Positions 42,284 to 55,180 of a stretch of 64,000 nucleotides of DNA are shown piece after piece. Under the pieces are notes generated by a model that saw only the letters and a program-made list of their open reading frames with translations, was not told the origin of the DNA and did not search any database. The DNA comes from Paulinella micropora (Eukaryota; Cercozoa; Imbricatea; Euglyphida). How positions within the stretch are numbered: the stretch's first letter is position 1; every line of letters starts with the position of its first letter. Both the position numbers and the translations under genes were made by a program. The stretch lies in contig BJOX01000310.1 of assembly GCA_009731375.1 (NCBI GenBank), positions 403,885 to 467,884 of the forward strand. The letters are read 5' to 3'.

Positions 42284-43345
42284 CTAGTTTGACTTTTTAT
42301 GTACCCAAGTTACTCTCACTACTTTTACTCCTTTTTCTTTCGCTTCCTTAGGGTTTACCCACGTGTAAGTGTTAAAAGACTTTAGAGCTTCGATGTCTTT
42401 ATCCATTCCTGCTTTCAACTCTTTCGCAGTTAATCCCTCACTAACGATTGCCTTTGGTACCTTCAATGTCAGGTACAGTAACGCAGTGGGTTGATCCTCT
42501 ACGATACTTTCTGCGGACATCTCGGGATGCTCTAGTTCTCCGACGGGTTTTATCCTATCTATCCGATACTTTCTAATTTCGCTATCTAATATCTTTTCTA
42601 CTTGACCGTCGTCAAAGACTACGAAGTGACTGGGCTTAGGCATCTTACGGATTTTAAGTCTCTCTCCCTTCTCGCATGGTTTTAAGACCTTTCCTTCTCT
42701 CTTAACTGATTGCCAGTTGTCTCCATATTCTTCCTTTGCCCATTCTTCTCCTAAAGCTACTCCCGGAACACTAACTCTTTCTCTCTCTCTTGTCAATGTA
42801 GCTGCTTTAACTGCTGCCTTCTTTTCCGGAGGTGGTTGTGTAACTGGTGTCCTAACCTTAGCTTCTCGTTTCCCTCTCACTATGTTAGCTGTTGTGACTT
42901 TGTCACTTTGCTCCCAAGTGAGGCCCTTTGTGGGCGCGTCTCCCTCTACGTACCTCCTACTAGGATGGTCTGCTTCGGGGCTCTGCGCCTCTAACGATGT
43001 GACGGGTGTTAGCCCATCATCCTTGTCGTCAGCTAGTTCTACCTTTGACTCTGATGGGAGACCGGAATCTGGACAGTGAATGTCTTTTTCTTCCTGTAAC
43101 TCCTCATGTTTGTCTAACTCCCCCTCATCTTTATGTTCGGGTTCGTCTAACGGCTGTTCTAGCTGTACGGTGTCATTAATCTCCCCCTCAGATTCCTCGT
43201 CGTCCCATCTAACTTCTCTGGGTGGGTGAGCATCCTTGCCAACTACATTGTGGTTAAAGCGTACATTACGCACATTTGTGATGACCTTTCGTCCATCCCA
43301 AACTCGGTATAGTTCCTTAAATACATCGTATCCAAGTAACATCAC
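42284..43345 (-). pseudogene. Copia B integrase-RT linker and RT N-terminus
   Basis: 353 residues beginning VMLLGYDVFKELYRVWDG (GTG is the first codon shown), an acidic linker, then MPKPSHFVVFDD and the RT start. It is entered by a -1 shift from the integrase frame at 43354-43348 and left by another -1 shift at 42299-42293. Confidence 0.85.
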
Positions 43346-43356
43346 ACTTTTCCCCT
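43342..43356 (-). promoter_or_regulatory. Candidate -1 frameshift heptamer
   Basis: Minus strand AGG-GGA-AAA-GTG-TGA. The G-GGA-AAA heptamer at 43354-43348 fits X-XXY-YYZ. The zero frame ends one codon later, and the -1 frame continues the polyprotein. Confidence 0.45.
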
Positions 43357-44043
43357 ATAGTTGCCTTTGCCTACCTGCTTTCCTATGTACATTACACCTA
43401 AACATCCTATAGGCTTAAGTTGTCGGATAGCTGGCTTGTAGCCTAGACATTGCTCAAAAGGTGAGGTTCCTTTCCTAGGCCCTGTCGTGGCTGGTAGAAT
43501 GTTGTGCAAGGTTGTGGCTGTGTGTTCCATTTCCGCCCAAAATTGGGGTGGCAAGTTAGCCTCGTATCGCATGGCCCGGGCTGGTCCGGCTGTGATGTCA
43601 TTGACCTTCTCAGCTATGGGGTTGCCATCTTTATCACCTGGAGCACTAGTCTTCCAAATGAATTGTAGGGGTTTCCACCATTCTATAATTTCAGTTGGGA
43701 CATCGAACTCATTATCGCAAGTGATCTGTCTGACTTTCTTCCCTGTCTGCCTCTCAAACCATGCTACTGCATGCTTCAAATACTCTACAAATTCGTTATT
43801 GTACCGTAAATAATAATCTTTGATGTACCCCGAGTAATCGTCTGTAACGCAAAATTTATAGTACTTACCGTGAATTGACATGACCGCCCAAGGTCCGGAA
43901 GTATCTACATGTAAAATCTCACAAGGGTAACTCGCTCTCCTAATTCTATTAACCTTAAATCGGGGTAACACTTTAGCTTTCCCCATCATACCTGCTTCAC
44001 AAAATCTAACACTATCCTCGCTTCCTGTGAATTTTCTACCCAT
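43342..44043 (-). pseudogene. Copia B integrase core
   Basis: D-D-E integrase: HVDTSGPW, then TCDNEFD, then NPIAEKVND, with the usual copia LPPQFWAEMEHTA and SPFEQCLGYKP. It ends at TGA (43344-43342) right after a G-GGA-AAA heptamer. Upstream residues up to about 44095 (GHKALPKTYALGKA) belong to the pre-integrase segment. Confidence 0.9.
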
Positions 44044-44254
44044 TGCCTTGCCTAATGCATAGGTCTTTGGTAATGCTTTGTGACCACTACATTGATGTAT
44101 GACATAAATGTCAATCGGTTTACCCTTCTTACCTTTCTCAGGATACTAGCGTATAAAACGCTGCCTCTAGCTTCCTCGTTCTCTCTTACTCTCGCTCGCT
44201 TGCTCTCATTTTCTCTCTCTTTGGGGATTCCCGCCCCGTCTACCCCGTCTTCTT

Positions 44255-44255
44255 C

Positions 44256-44287
<32 letters not shown>

Positions 44288-45427
44288 CTTCTTCTTCTTC
44301 TTCTTCTTCTCTTTCATTTTGGGGTTGTAACGTTCGTTTATGTTGAGGGGTTTGTCTTTTTCATTGTCCCAGCGATAGAGCATGCCAGGCGTAAGTCTCC
44401 CCCTCACGATCACGTCACTCTCTTTAATCCTTATGGGGTGTTTTAGGATTAGTAGCTGCCAATTTTGGTGAATGATAGATCTGTGGTGATTGTGGTCCAT
44501 GTTTCCAGTAGACATAATGTTGACTGGCACCCTGTTGTCTAACAACATATCTTTCTTTACCAAAACTGGCTTTCCCGATCCATCTATTCTTGTCAACCTC
44601 GCTTCCCCCATGTTTCGCACTACACTCTCTCCGTTTCCGGTGACTAAGCTAACGGGTTCAATCTCTCGGACGTTGTGTAAGATGTGCGGTGTACATGCTA
44701 TATCCCTTGACGATCCGCTGTCTTGAACTATCATCTTTTTCTTGCGTCCTACCGTCTCGCTATCGTCTACCATGAGATTGTGATCTTGCTCCTCTTCCTC
44801 CTCACTCTCTTTCTTTTGGGCTCTGTCCTTTCTTTCTCTCTCAAATCTCTCCTCACACCTCCAATCAAGCTCTTCTCGTGCTTCGCAATATGATTTGAAG
44901 CTTATGGGAATTCCTGACCTTATCTCCTCAGAGGTTCTGGAGTATTCTAGGTTTTCCGGATCAAACTCGTCATCCTCCTCTATATCTGAGTGTCCGTCTA
45001 TCTCCCGTCTCTTCCTGTCAAACTCCTTCTTCCTCACTGCTGCCTGTTCTGGACTGAAGAACTTGTATGCATCTCCTGAGTGTAACTTCCGCAAAAGTGC
45101 GTTCAGTGTAACCCCTCTCGCTTCTACCTCATGCCAAATCTTCATAAGGTGGGGCATCGATCGCACGATGAAAAGAGCAAATTGATTGTCGTGGTTCTTA
45201 GCTAAGTCGAGTATTCCATAGTCTATTATTCCTAACAGTTCTGTGTAAAACTCGTTTTCTTTGCCGTCCGGGTCGTAACACAAACCCTCTTTCACTACTA
45301 TCTTTTCTGCTCCCTTCGTTAACGCATATAGCAACCTAGCTATTTCCGTCTTCTCAGGTCTTGGATGTCCTTCGCTATGTCTGAACTTACACACACTCCC
45401 ACTTAGCTCTTTCCTTAGCTTTCGCAC
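44255..45427 (-). pseudogene. Copia B gag C-terminal / protease region
   Basis: 390 residues. Near the middle lies a retropepsin start, IVQDSGSSRDIACTPHIL, with the later VSLVTGNGESVVRNMGEARL. The pre-integrase segment starts LTPGMLYRWDNEKD and then runs into a poly-Lys artefact made by the AAG repeat at 44257-44310, which interrupts the element. Confidence 0.85.
44257..44310 (+). repeat. (TTC)n microsatellite inside copia B
   Basis: About 17 TTC units splitting the pre-integrase segment from the integrase. Confidence 0.95.
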
Positions 45428-45623
45428 TCTGAGTGGTTTTAGCTGCTCGCTTCTCTATGACTATCTCTCTTGTGATTTGTGGTGTGCCTGCTGCATGCTT
45501 TAGAAATACCTCGTTTACAGCCCAAAACACATCTGTCAACAGTCCATCTGCCTCAGCTACTCTCTCTCCTTCCTTCTTTGTCATCATCACGACATCTCCC
45601 GTTTCATCGTCCAAAATACACAA
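45387..45623 (-). pseudogene. Copia B polyprotein fragment
   Basis: 78 residues (MCILDDETGDVVMMTKKEGE..). It overlaps the protease-region frame with a +1 offset, so the element is broken here. The upstream part to 46100 is degenerate, with a short (GT)n at 45723-45750. Confidence 0.6.
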
Positions 45624-46116
45624 GTTGTTCAGCTGTTAACTTATTCTCTTAAAGTCTTCAAAGCTTATTACCTTTCCGTGTTCTGTGTCTCTTTTACTGC
45701 TCTTCCCCACAGGTGTTTCGTGCGTGTGTGTGTGTGTGTGTGTGTGTGTCGCTTGTCTGCTCTGTCTGTGACTCTACACTGTCTCCTACTCTATCCAAAG
45801 GAGACGGACCTTGTGGCAGTAGCGATGGGGGCCAAGACTTTCCCTCTCTCGTCCCTCCTACACGCTCCACAGGCTCAATGCAAGCAGTCTCTCTCTCAGC
45901 TCTGGTCCCGCCGGTCCGTGCCTCTTTTCCTGGCATTATAGCATCATTCCGTGAATCTGTACTAAATCCTTTCTTACCGGGTTTTTCGACACTTTCCTTG
46001 TCTTTTTCTCCGATATTTGCGGGACTTAGCGAGTTTTTCTTCGCGGGTTTTGCCGTATCTTTTTGCGAGATTTGCTGTGCACTCGCCCCCTTTCCCTCCC
46101 TCTCTCAGTATGCTCA

Positions 46117-46672
46117 TCATCTCACTCTCTGAAGGATAATCACGGGAAGGACGTGGGGACGTGATGGGTCTTGTGCTAGGTCAATGTCAGGAAATAGTGG
46201 GTCCTGACGGGCATGATAACCACATAAGTCTGCATACACTAGCCTCTTTGCTGCCTCACCTGCCTTGCCCCAACTTCCCCCCTGTCCAAACTTAACTCCA
46301 CACTGTTCTCCCTTCCAGCTCAGCCCAGTACAACGAGTGGCTAGTGGGCCTGTGGTGTGACTCTTAGGAGTGGATGTAGTGGGTCGTGGTGTTTCGTTCT
46401 TTGTCTGTCTAGAGTTCTGAGGGAGTGTGGGTGTCGGTTTCTCACTTGCTTTCCGTTTCTCTTTCTCTTTCACTTGCGAGGGTTTTGGTTGCAATGGTGA
46501 GGGTTGCACACGTTGTGTGTCTTGTGAGGTCGTGAGTGCAGGAGTGGTTGTTGTAGAGGTGTTGGGGTGTTGAGCAATAGTGAGAGTGCGGTGTGGAGGG
46601 TTGTGGGCTCTGTCTCGGAGTGTGTTTCGAGCCAATGGAGCATTCGACAGTCCCCCCCCCCCCCCCCCCCCC
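46117..46672 (-). pseudogene. Copia B gag-pol spacer fragment
   Basis: Low-complexity Thr/Pro/Ser-rich frame after the gap, with WKGEQCGVKFGQGG and LCGYHARQDP near its end (C/H-rich, perhaps a small zinc-binding region: CTGLSWKGEQC..LCGYH). It belongs to the copia element by position only. Confidence 0.45.
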
Positions 46673-46682
46673 NNNNNNNNNN
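46654..46682. other. Poly(C) run and 10-base gap in copia B
   Basis: About 19 C directly before ten N. Open frames that cross it with poly-Gly or poly-Pro are artefacts. Confidence 0.9.
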
Positions 46683-47476
46683 TCACTTTGCTCCTGGCCC
46701 TCTTGCTCTGCTTCACGAGCAATAATGCTTTCCCCACTTTCTATGTTTCCCTCCATTGCTTCTTCGCTACCCTCCATTATGACTAGCCCATACTCTTCTT
46801 CTTCTGAGCTGTCTTTCCCCTCAGACTTATCTCCTTCTTCCTCCTCATCCTTCTCTCCTACCTCTCCCCTCATAAGAGTGACTCCTTTGGCTCCTTTCTT
46901 TCTAAATTTGCCACTCTTGTCTCCTTGCTTCCCCTTTGTGGAGTCAGAGTGAGCTGACTTTGGACTAGTTCGTTTGGGGCCTGACTTTTGTTTGGGGCAA
47001 AAACGCTTTGTGTGTCCAATCTGATAGCAGTTATAGCATGTCGCTGTCAGCCACCATTCCTGCTCTGAACTATCACTCCCATTCTTGTTGCCCTTGCCCT
47101 TCCCGTTCTTAATCCATTTCTTGTTCTTCTCTCTCTTTTCTCCTTTCTCTCCTCCCTCTCCCTCTCCAAACAGTAGATTCGCTCCCTTATCCTCTCTCTT
47201 TCTCTCCCTCTCCTTCTTACGCTCCTTCCTCAATCTCTGTTGCTTCGCATCCCACAGCACGTAAATTTCCTTTGCCGACTCTATTATTTCATCGTGTGTT
47301 GGTCTGTTCGCTTCTGCTAGTCTGTAGTAGTCATTGAAGGATGTTGTTCCGTAAGCTTCATGTTCAGCTAGCTTCTCTAACAGTCCGTTCACTGCCTCAT
47401 CTTCCCCAAAATTTGCTCCTCGCAAGGCGTCAAGCCATTGCTTCTGGAGTTGATGTTGGGTAAGATATTCTTCCAT
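46683..47476 (-). pseudogene. Copia B gag with CCHC zinc knuckle
   Basis: Capsid-like N-terminus (MEEYLTQHQLQKQWLDALRG), a charged Lys/Glu region, then CYNCYQIGHTKRFC (C-x2-C-x4-H-x4-C) followed by Ser/Lys-rich and acidic tails. This knuckle is the classical retroelement type, unlike the Gypsy copies in this window. Confidence 0.88.
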
Positions 47477-47687
47477 ATCTTCTGTCGGTCTTGGTCTCCT
47501 ATCTTTAAAGGCTTTCTCCTCGACATATCTCGCCGCACCGCTTATATTACCGTATTTTCTTTTACGATGCAGACTTTTTCAAACGGGCAATGTGCCTTTT
47601 GCTGCGAAGGAATTGAACCACTTTGGTTTCCAAGAATGCGGTTGTAACGAAAAGTTGAAACATCCTGCAACGATGCAGATATCGTTG

Positions 47688-48189
47688 CTAGTCTTTATAC
47701 TTTTTCTTTCGCAGTATGTAAATGTCTTTGTTGCTTCTCGTCATTGCCCTTTTCCTTCTTCTCTTCGTTCTGTCTTCCCAAGCCTTCTTCTCTTCTTTCG
47801 ATAAATCTTTCCAGTTGTCTCGTTTCTCTACCGCTGTCTTTCCGTCTTGTGCTGTTTGACTACCTCTCTGTCTCGGTTGTCGTGTTTCATCTTCTTCATC
47901 TGATCCCTCCGGTGTGTCTACCTCGTATGGTTTCTCTCTGCTCATCCATTTCCTCTGCCTTTCTCATCCTGTCTCTGTCGTAACCATATTTGGTCTTCGC
48001 TGCCTTATGGTCTTTGAAGGCATCGTGAAACATGTCTCCGAGAGTTGTGCTAAGACCATATGGGTATTCCTCTATCTGATAGTAGCAACTCTGCAAATCT
48101 TTCTTATTTCCACTAAATACCGGAGTGTGAGATAGCAACTGTCTCATGCTAAGTGCATTGTGCCAAAATTCGCTATCCCAGCGGCTCAT
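47688..48189 (-). pseudogene. Copia B gag N-terminal part, frame-broken
   Basis: Starts MSRWDSEFWHNALSMRQLL directly after the leader (98 residues, 48189-47896). A second frame (47945-47688) overlaps it at +1. The gag reading frame is therefore broken at least twice before the zinc knuckle. Confidence 0.7.
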
Positions 48190-48280
48190 AACCGTTGATT
48201 AGGTAAATACCCAGTCACTCACGGACCTAATACCTTAGACGCCTGTTTGCTGAGAGACTCCGCTAGAAGCCACGATACCA
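48190..48280 (-). other. Copia B leader and primer-binding site
   Basis: The minus strand at 48280-48269 reads TGGTATCGTGGC, close to the initiator-tRNA-Met type site used by many copia elements. The leader is only about 90 bases and ends at the gag ATG. Confidence 0.75.
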
Positions 48281-48512
48281 ATCGACACTTTTAATCCGCA
48301 CGTAGGTAGCAGAACTGACAAACTCAAAGGTAATAATGAAACTAAAATAAAGTCCGCACGACTGTAATTATTACACAAAGATTAGTGTCCAATCCTGAAT
48401 GCCAATATGCACCGTTACGTCCGTTACAATTATTGACTAGAACTATACGGATAAATTACTTACCAGTCACAAAGTAATTACTAAAAGTAAAAACGTAGTT
48501 GTCCTACCAACG
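48281..48512 (-). repeat. Copia B 5' LTR
   Basis: About 232 bp, matching 20768-21008. The outer end is GTTGGTAGGACAAC on the minus strand; sequence beyond 48512 differs from both other copies. Confidence 0.85.
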
Positions 48513-49135
48513 ACTATATAACCCAATTCTCTGTTCTTATATAAATAAGGATCAAAGATGGTGGAATATGTGGGAGACTAGCGGAGCCCAAAAACAACCA
48601 AGGCAAACACCAGCCAACCCGTGGTCCGGCCTAACGATAATAGTAGTATTCCTGTCCAAAAAGTGTAACGGCCACATCTAGTAATATTATCGTTACCCGG
48701 TTAAGAGGGATATTAATATTAACGGCCCGACTCTTATTGTGTCTGGACTGACACAGGGTATATCAAGTTAAAGTAACACATATTTACCTATCTGCGCCTA
48801 CAATCCCCCCTCCCCTGTTTATCCGATAACCCCCATTTATTAGGAGTAGAGAGGTAAATGTGAGCGGTAGGAGTCATTCATGTGGGCTGTCGAGGTTTGG
48901 CTCGAGGTTGATGGCTCCTTCTCCTTCTTGGTATCGCATTGACGATTGAAGGAGAGAAATGTAACTGTAGGCGTTACTCCGAATGATTTGGATTTCGGAA
49001 AATTGTGCAAAATTCAAATTTGATTTCTATTTTAATTTTCAAATTTGAATTTTGAATTTCGCTCTTACACCTTCCCCCCCTGATAACTCTTGTCATGCAA
49101 ATGTGAGGAGTAACTTCTTCGGTCTGGCCTCCACA
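48513..49135 (-). other. Unassigned sequence with two polypurine-tract / LTR-edge look-alikes
   Basis: On the minus strand a G-rich tract (48817-48803) is followed by TGTAGGCGCAGATAGG, and another (GGGGGGGAAGG, 49080-49070) by TGTAAGAGCG. Both look like a polypurine tract followed by an LTR start, so copia B may lie in older LTR-element debris. No coding frame is seen. Confidence 0.4.
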
Positions 49136-49360
49136 CGTCGGTCGGGCACGTTAGCAAATCTCACCTTCGGCCGGCAAGATCTGTCAACGTGTCCCCACTA
49201 ATGCTCCACGGGCTCCCTTGATGGGACGGCGGCTAATCGGGGCTGGGACGTCGGGTAACTCAGCAAATCTTACCTTTGGCCTGCAATATCTGTTGACGTA
49301 CCCCTACTAACGCGCCGCGGATCCCCTTGATGGGGCAGAGGCTTATCGGAGCTGAGAGGG
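49136..49360 (+). repeat. Diverged tandem duplication, period about 112 bp
   Basis: Both units start CGTCGG, then share AGCAAATCT(C/T)ACCTT, GGCC(G/T)GCAA, TCTGT, CCACTAA/CTACTAA, CCTTGATGGG and a GCT(A/T)ATCGG block. The second unit starts near 49249. Confidence 0.85.
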
Positions 49361-49442
49361 AGTCCGCTTGATGGGTCGCGAGACAGAAAGGAATTTCCCA
49401 GCATCCTCACTTAGTGCGAGGATCCTCCTGATCCTGGAGCTA

Positions 49443-49482
49443 TTAGTCGGTTGTCAGCTTGATGCGGATGACAACCGACTAA
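49443..49482. repeat. Perfect 14-bp hairpin
   Basis: TTAGTCGGTTGTCA, a 12-base loop, TGACAACCGACTAA. Not linked to a gene end that I can see. Confidence 0.9.
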
Positions 49483-49570
49483 CAGCCCCATCCATGTGTT
49501 GGAATGGACGGGCGCATTGCAAGTCTAGATTTTTGTTTTGTTTTGGTTGTCCTCGGTGGATTTTTTGTGG

Positions 49571-49573
<3 letters not shown>

Positions 49574-49620
<47 letters not shown>
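49574..49620. repeat. (TA)n tract
   Basis: About 23 TA units. Confidence 0.95.
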
Positions 49621-49622
<2 letters not shown>

Positions 49623-49789
49623 CTCAGAGCGAAGTGATCGTAGGAAGTGTCTAAGAAATTTACAACCCTCATTGGAAGGGTCTCAAAAGGCGTCATACCC
49701 GTCCACCTCAAGATATCTCATAAACTCATCCTCCGTACTGGATTGGGAGGATGCGCGGTCCCGCTCCTATGGTTGGTCCAAGGGAGGGG

Positions 49790-50270
49790 AGTCCCGTTTG
49801 CTATCGAGCTGAGTCTGGAGTATCTCCCTTTCATCGTCGGAGAGGTCGAAGAGACGAAGGGAAGACTGCTGCTGTACATATTCTGGGTATAGCCGCTGAA
49901 TCACGGCCCCGAGTTTATGTTCATATACTTGCTCCCATCGGGGGTAGCAGTGTCGGGAGTAGTAGATATAGTCGATATAGTCTAATGACTGTGTGACCCT
50001 GTGCTATCGGAACTCTGCATCCTGTACAGCACTGTCCCACTGCGGACGAGCGCGCTGTCGGAATCCTCTGCCCCACTCCTCAGCCCAGCCGGGTGATTTG
50101 AGAATCGGTTGGGGGTGGGCCCAAGCTTTCGCTCACGGCGCGTTTCGCGTGTGCGTAGCCCATCCTTATCAGACGCGTGCGAAGGGGGATGAGCCACAAC
50201 GCAGGCTGTTCGTACTGGAAACTGAGGTAGTGTCTTTGTCTTAGCAGTGACTCTCTCTGAAATCGTGCGG
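49790..50270 (-). pseudogene. Possible decayed coding sequence
   Basis: Three consecutive minus-strand open pieces in different frames have a common protein-like look (MGYAHAKRAVSESLGPPP; EEWGRGFRQRARPQWDSAV; DYIDYIYYSRHCYPRWEQVY then LGAVIQRLYPEYVQQQ). They end in stops and shift frame between pieces. I do not recognise the family. Confidence 0.3.
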
Positions 50271-50701
50271 GAATCAGCGGTCGCCGGGTGTGATTCGTCA
50301 TCCGCCTATGGCAGGAGTGCTAAGATGAAATGTGCCTGGCAACGTGGGTCTAGCTAGTCTAGTGCATGAGTAGCCCAAACCACTTACATATGTATATATA
50401 CACAATTGCAAATGTCGATCGCGAGGTCAGAACGTTAACGTTAACTAAACAATGAGGAGCCGGAAGCTACACCGGATGCAGGTTTAAACACACACAAAAA
50501 AGAAGTGTAAAAAAGCTCACTTTAATCATTTCCAACCATGCTTGCTTTTATGTATAAATCTGTAAATAGGATTATATTGAATCCAGTGAAATTCACTGAA
50601 AACTTACTCCGTATCCAACTCACTAGCTATAGACTCATGATCAGTGCTGGCAAGGAGAAGCTAATGTCTGCACTAACTAGCTATAGACTAAAGCAGAAAC
50701 C

Positions 50702-51154
50702 TTGGAATATCCTCCAGATCTAGACAAACAAACCTGGCATCCGCAGGAAAACACACTCTCATACGTAGTGCACTACGAATACACGCCTGACAAGAAGACA
50801 CAGTTGACCCAGGCGCAGTTCGAACTGTCCAAGTCTATCAGTGGCTGGGTCAGCTTAACCGAACCACAGAGTGCACACGTGCTCCGATTCTGGGGCATTC
50901 CCGCTGTGCCAAAACAGCTCTTGGAACCCCATGAGCTCCGCAGGCTCCGATGGTCACAAGCCGACATTAACGCCTATTTCCTACTCCTAGAAAGGGCGGG
51001 CGTGCCCCTGCCTGAGGAGGTCAAGGCGTACAGAGCATACTACCTCAGAGCGGGCCATGACTACCCATGGGAGATGCAGCTGGAAGCAGAGGGTGACGAG
51101 TTGCGACAGATCAAGGAGGCTCTCGGATTGCCCCTCGAGATGAGCGTCCTATGA
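50702..51154 (+). CDS. Hypothetical protein, probable 3' exon
   Basis: A 150-codon frame ending in TGA with balanced, protein-like composition (YVVHYEYTPDKKTQLTQAQF, LRFWGIPAVPKQLLEPHELR, EEVKAYRAYYLRAGHDYPW). There is no ATG until close to the end, and an acceptor-like CTATAGACTAAAGCAG lies just upstream, so it is best read as the last exon of a spliced gene. The motif CTAGCTATAGACT occurs twice upstream (about 50623 and 50678). Family unknown. Confidence 0.5.
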   Translation: MEYPPDLDKQTWHPQENTLSYVVHYEYTPDKKTQLTQAQFELSKSISGWVSLTEPQSAHVLRFWGIPAVPKQLLEPHELRRLRWSQADINAYFLLLERAGVPLPEEVKAYRAYYLRAGHDYPWEMQLEAEGDELRQIKEALGLPLEMSVL

Positions 51155-52080
51155 CAGTCACTTCTCATCACACGTTGCCCACGTGCACATGTGTATGCGT
51201 AACTTTAAATTTTACTAGTTTTATGCATAAAACTTAATTTTGAGCGATTCCAAACCTTACATCGCTTGTTTTCAACTGCTCAAACCTACTTTGCGTCACC
51301 GTTGTTCTTGTGATCACGGTTTTTTCTATGTTTTTTTTTTTTGTTATAATTAGCGTTTTCGAATCGTATGCAAATATTTTATCATGCAATTGCAAAATTA
51401 AACAGACATTTTCTAGATTTTACTGAGTTTTACTAGGTTTACTAGTTTTACTAGTTTTACTAGTTTTAGTGGTACAACTGCGCGATCAAGATATCGATTG
51501 ATTGAAGAATATAGAACAACTGTATATATGTCAAAGATACAAAGTTATCAACACGCTACGAAAGGACAGAAGGAGACACCAACAAAGCAAGGTTTTTTTC
51601 GAATTCGAAGCTGGTTGACATTTCAGGAATTTCTCCGGGAACCTGTCACTTTTCGGCGGATGAGGGATGGTTGTGCAAACAAAGATGCCAATCTCAGCTA
51701 ATCTCTAGCTATCTCTCACATCCACATCTCTCACTCCACATCTCTCACTCCACAACACACAAGTTCACACATACACAAAAGTCTGCCGATGTTTATTGCT
51801 GCATTTATTGAGTTTGTTGGTTGTAGGGTTTTTCTTTTTGGGTTTTTGGGTCGGCAGGAAATGACTGGTCGCGACACCAGCAAACACTGCACAAGATTCT
51901 CTGCCCACGAATGGCAGGCTGCAATTGGATCCCCACCCCAGTGGTAAGAATAAGAAAATCTGCTTGTTTTGTCCACATGTGTCGTTCTAGACTCACGTCA
52001 TTGCATCTCGCATTCAAAGACTTCGTCACCTGTCAGATGATATCGTTCTTTCTAATCGAATAGGAAGTGTGCACACACGG
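51155..52080. other. Intergenic, no gene seen
   Basis: AT-rich. TTTTACTAG is repeated several times at about 51418-51470. Short frames have no support. Confidence 0.6.
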
Positions 52081-52085
52081 CCAAA

Positions 52086-52215
52086 CGAAGTCATCATCAT
52101 CATCATCATCATCATCTTCATCATCATCTTCATCATCAACGTCGTCGTCATCATCATCAACGTCGTCGTCGTCATCGTCGTCATCGTTGTCGTCATTTCG
52201 TCCTTCTTCTTCGTC
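52086..52215 (+). repeat. (ATC)n/(GTC)n trinucleotide tract
   Basis: ATC and GTC units, Asp-coding on the minus strand in one frame, without a surrounding gene. Confidence 0.9.
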
Positions 52216-52455
52216 CTCTTTGATGAGATGAATTTGTAAGGAAAAGAACCTTAATATCTTAATATGAAGGTAAATATTCAATTGAAAACCTAAGGTCAGA
52301 CGTATTGACTATGGATAAATCATATAGGATGTGTACAGGTGAAGGAAGCGATGAAACGTTATACAATAGAAAAATAAAGCACAAAACGTATAAAATCAAA
52401 CGCGTGAATTTTACTCCAAGTACATATTCATATGCATATACAAATATAATATATT

Positions 52456-54997
<2,542 letters not shown>

Positions 54998-54999
54998 CA

Positions 55000-55146
55000 T
55001 CCTCCATCTATACCCATATTTCCTTGGAATGTTTCTCAGGTACTGCACAAAATGTGGATTTTTCAGGTCCCACCTGTGAGCTTCTCATTTTATTGGTTTT
55101 AAAATTGATGTGTATGTATATTTATGTCGTAAATATTAGGCATGCG

Positions 55147-55180
<34 letters not shown>

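Larger units (their letters stand above)
41561..48512 (-). mobile_element. Copia B, nearly full-length but degenerate Ty1/Copia element
   Basis: Order on the minus strand: 5' LTR (48512-48281), primer-binding site, leader, gag, protease, integrase, RT, 3' region, polypurine tract (41702-41713) and the inner half of the 3' LTR (41561-41701). The outer half of the 3' LTR was displaced by Gypsy B. Reading frames are broken several times, and about 1.4 kb covering most of RT and all of RNase H is deleted (junction near 41790), as seen by comparison with copia A. Confidence 0.9.
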
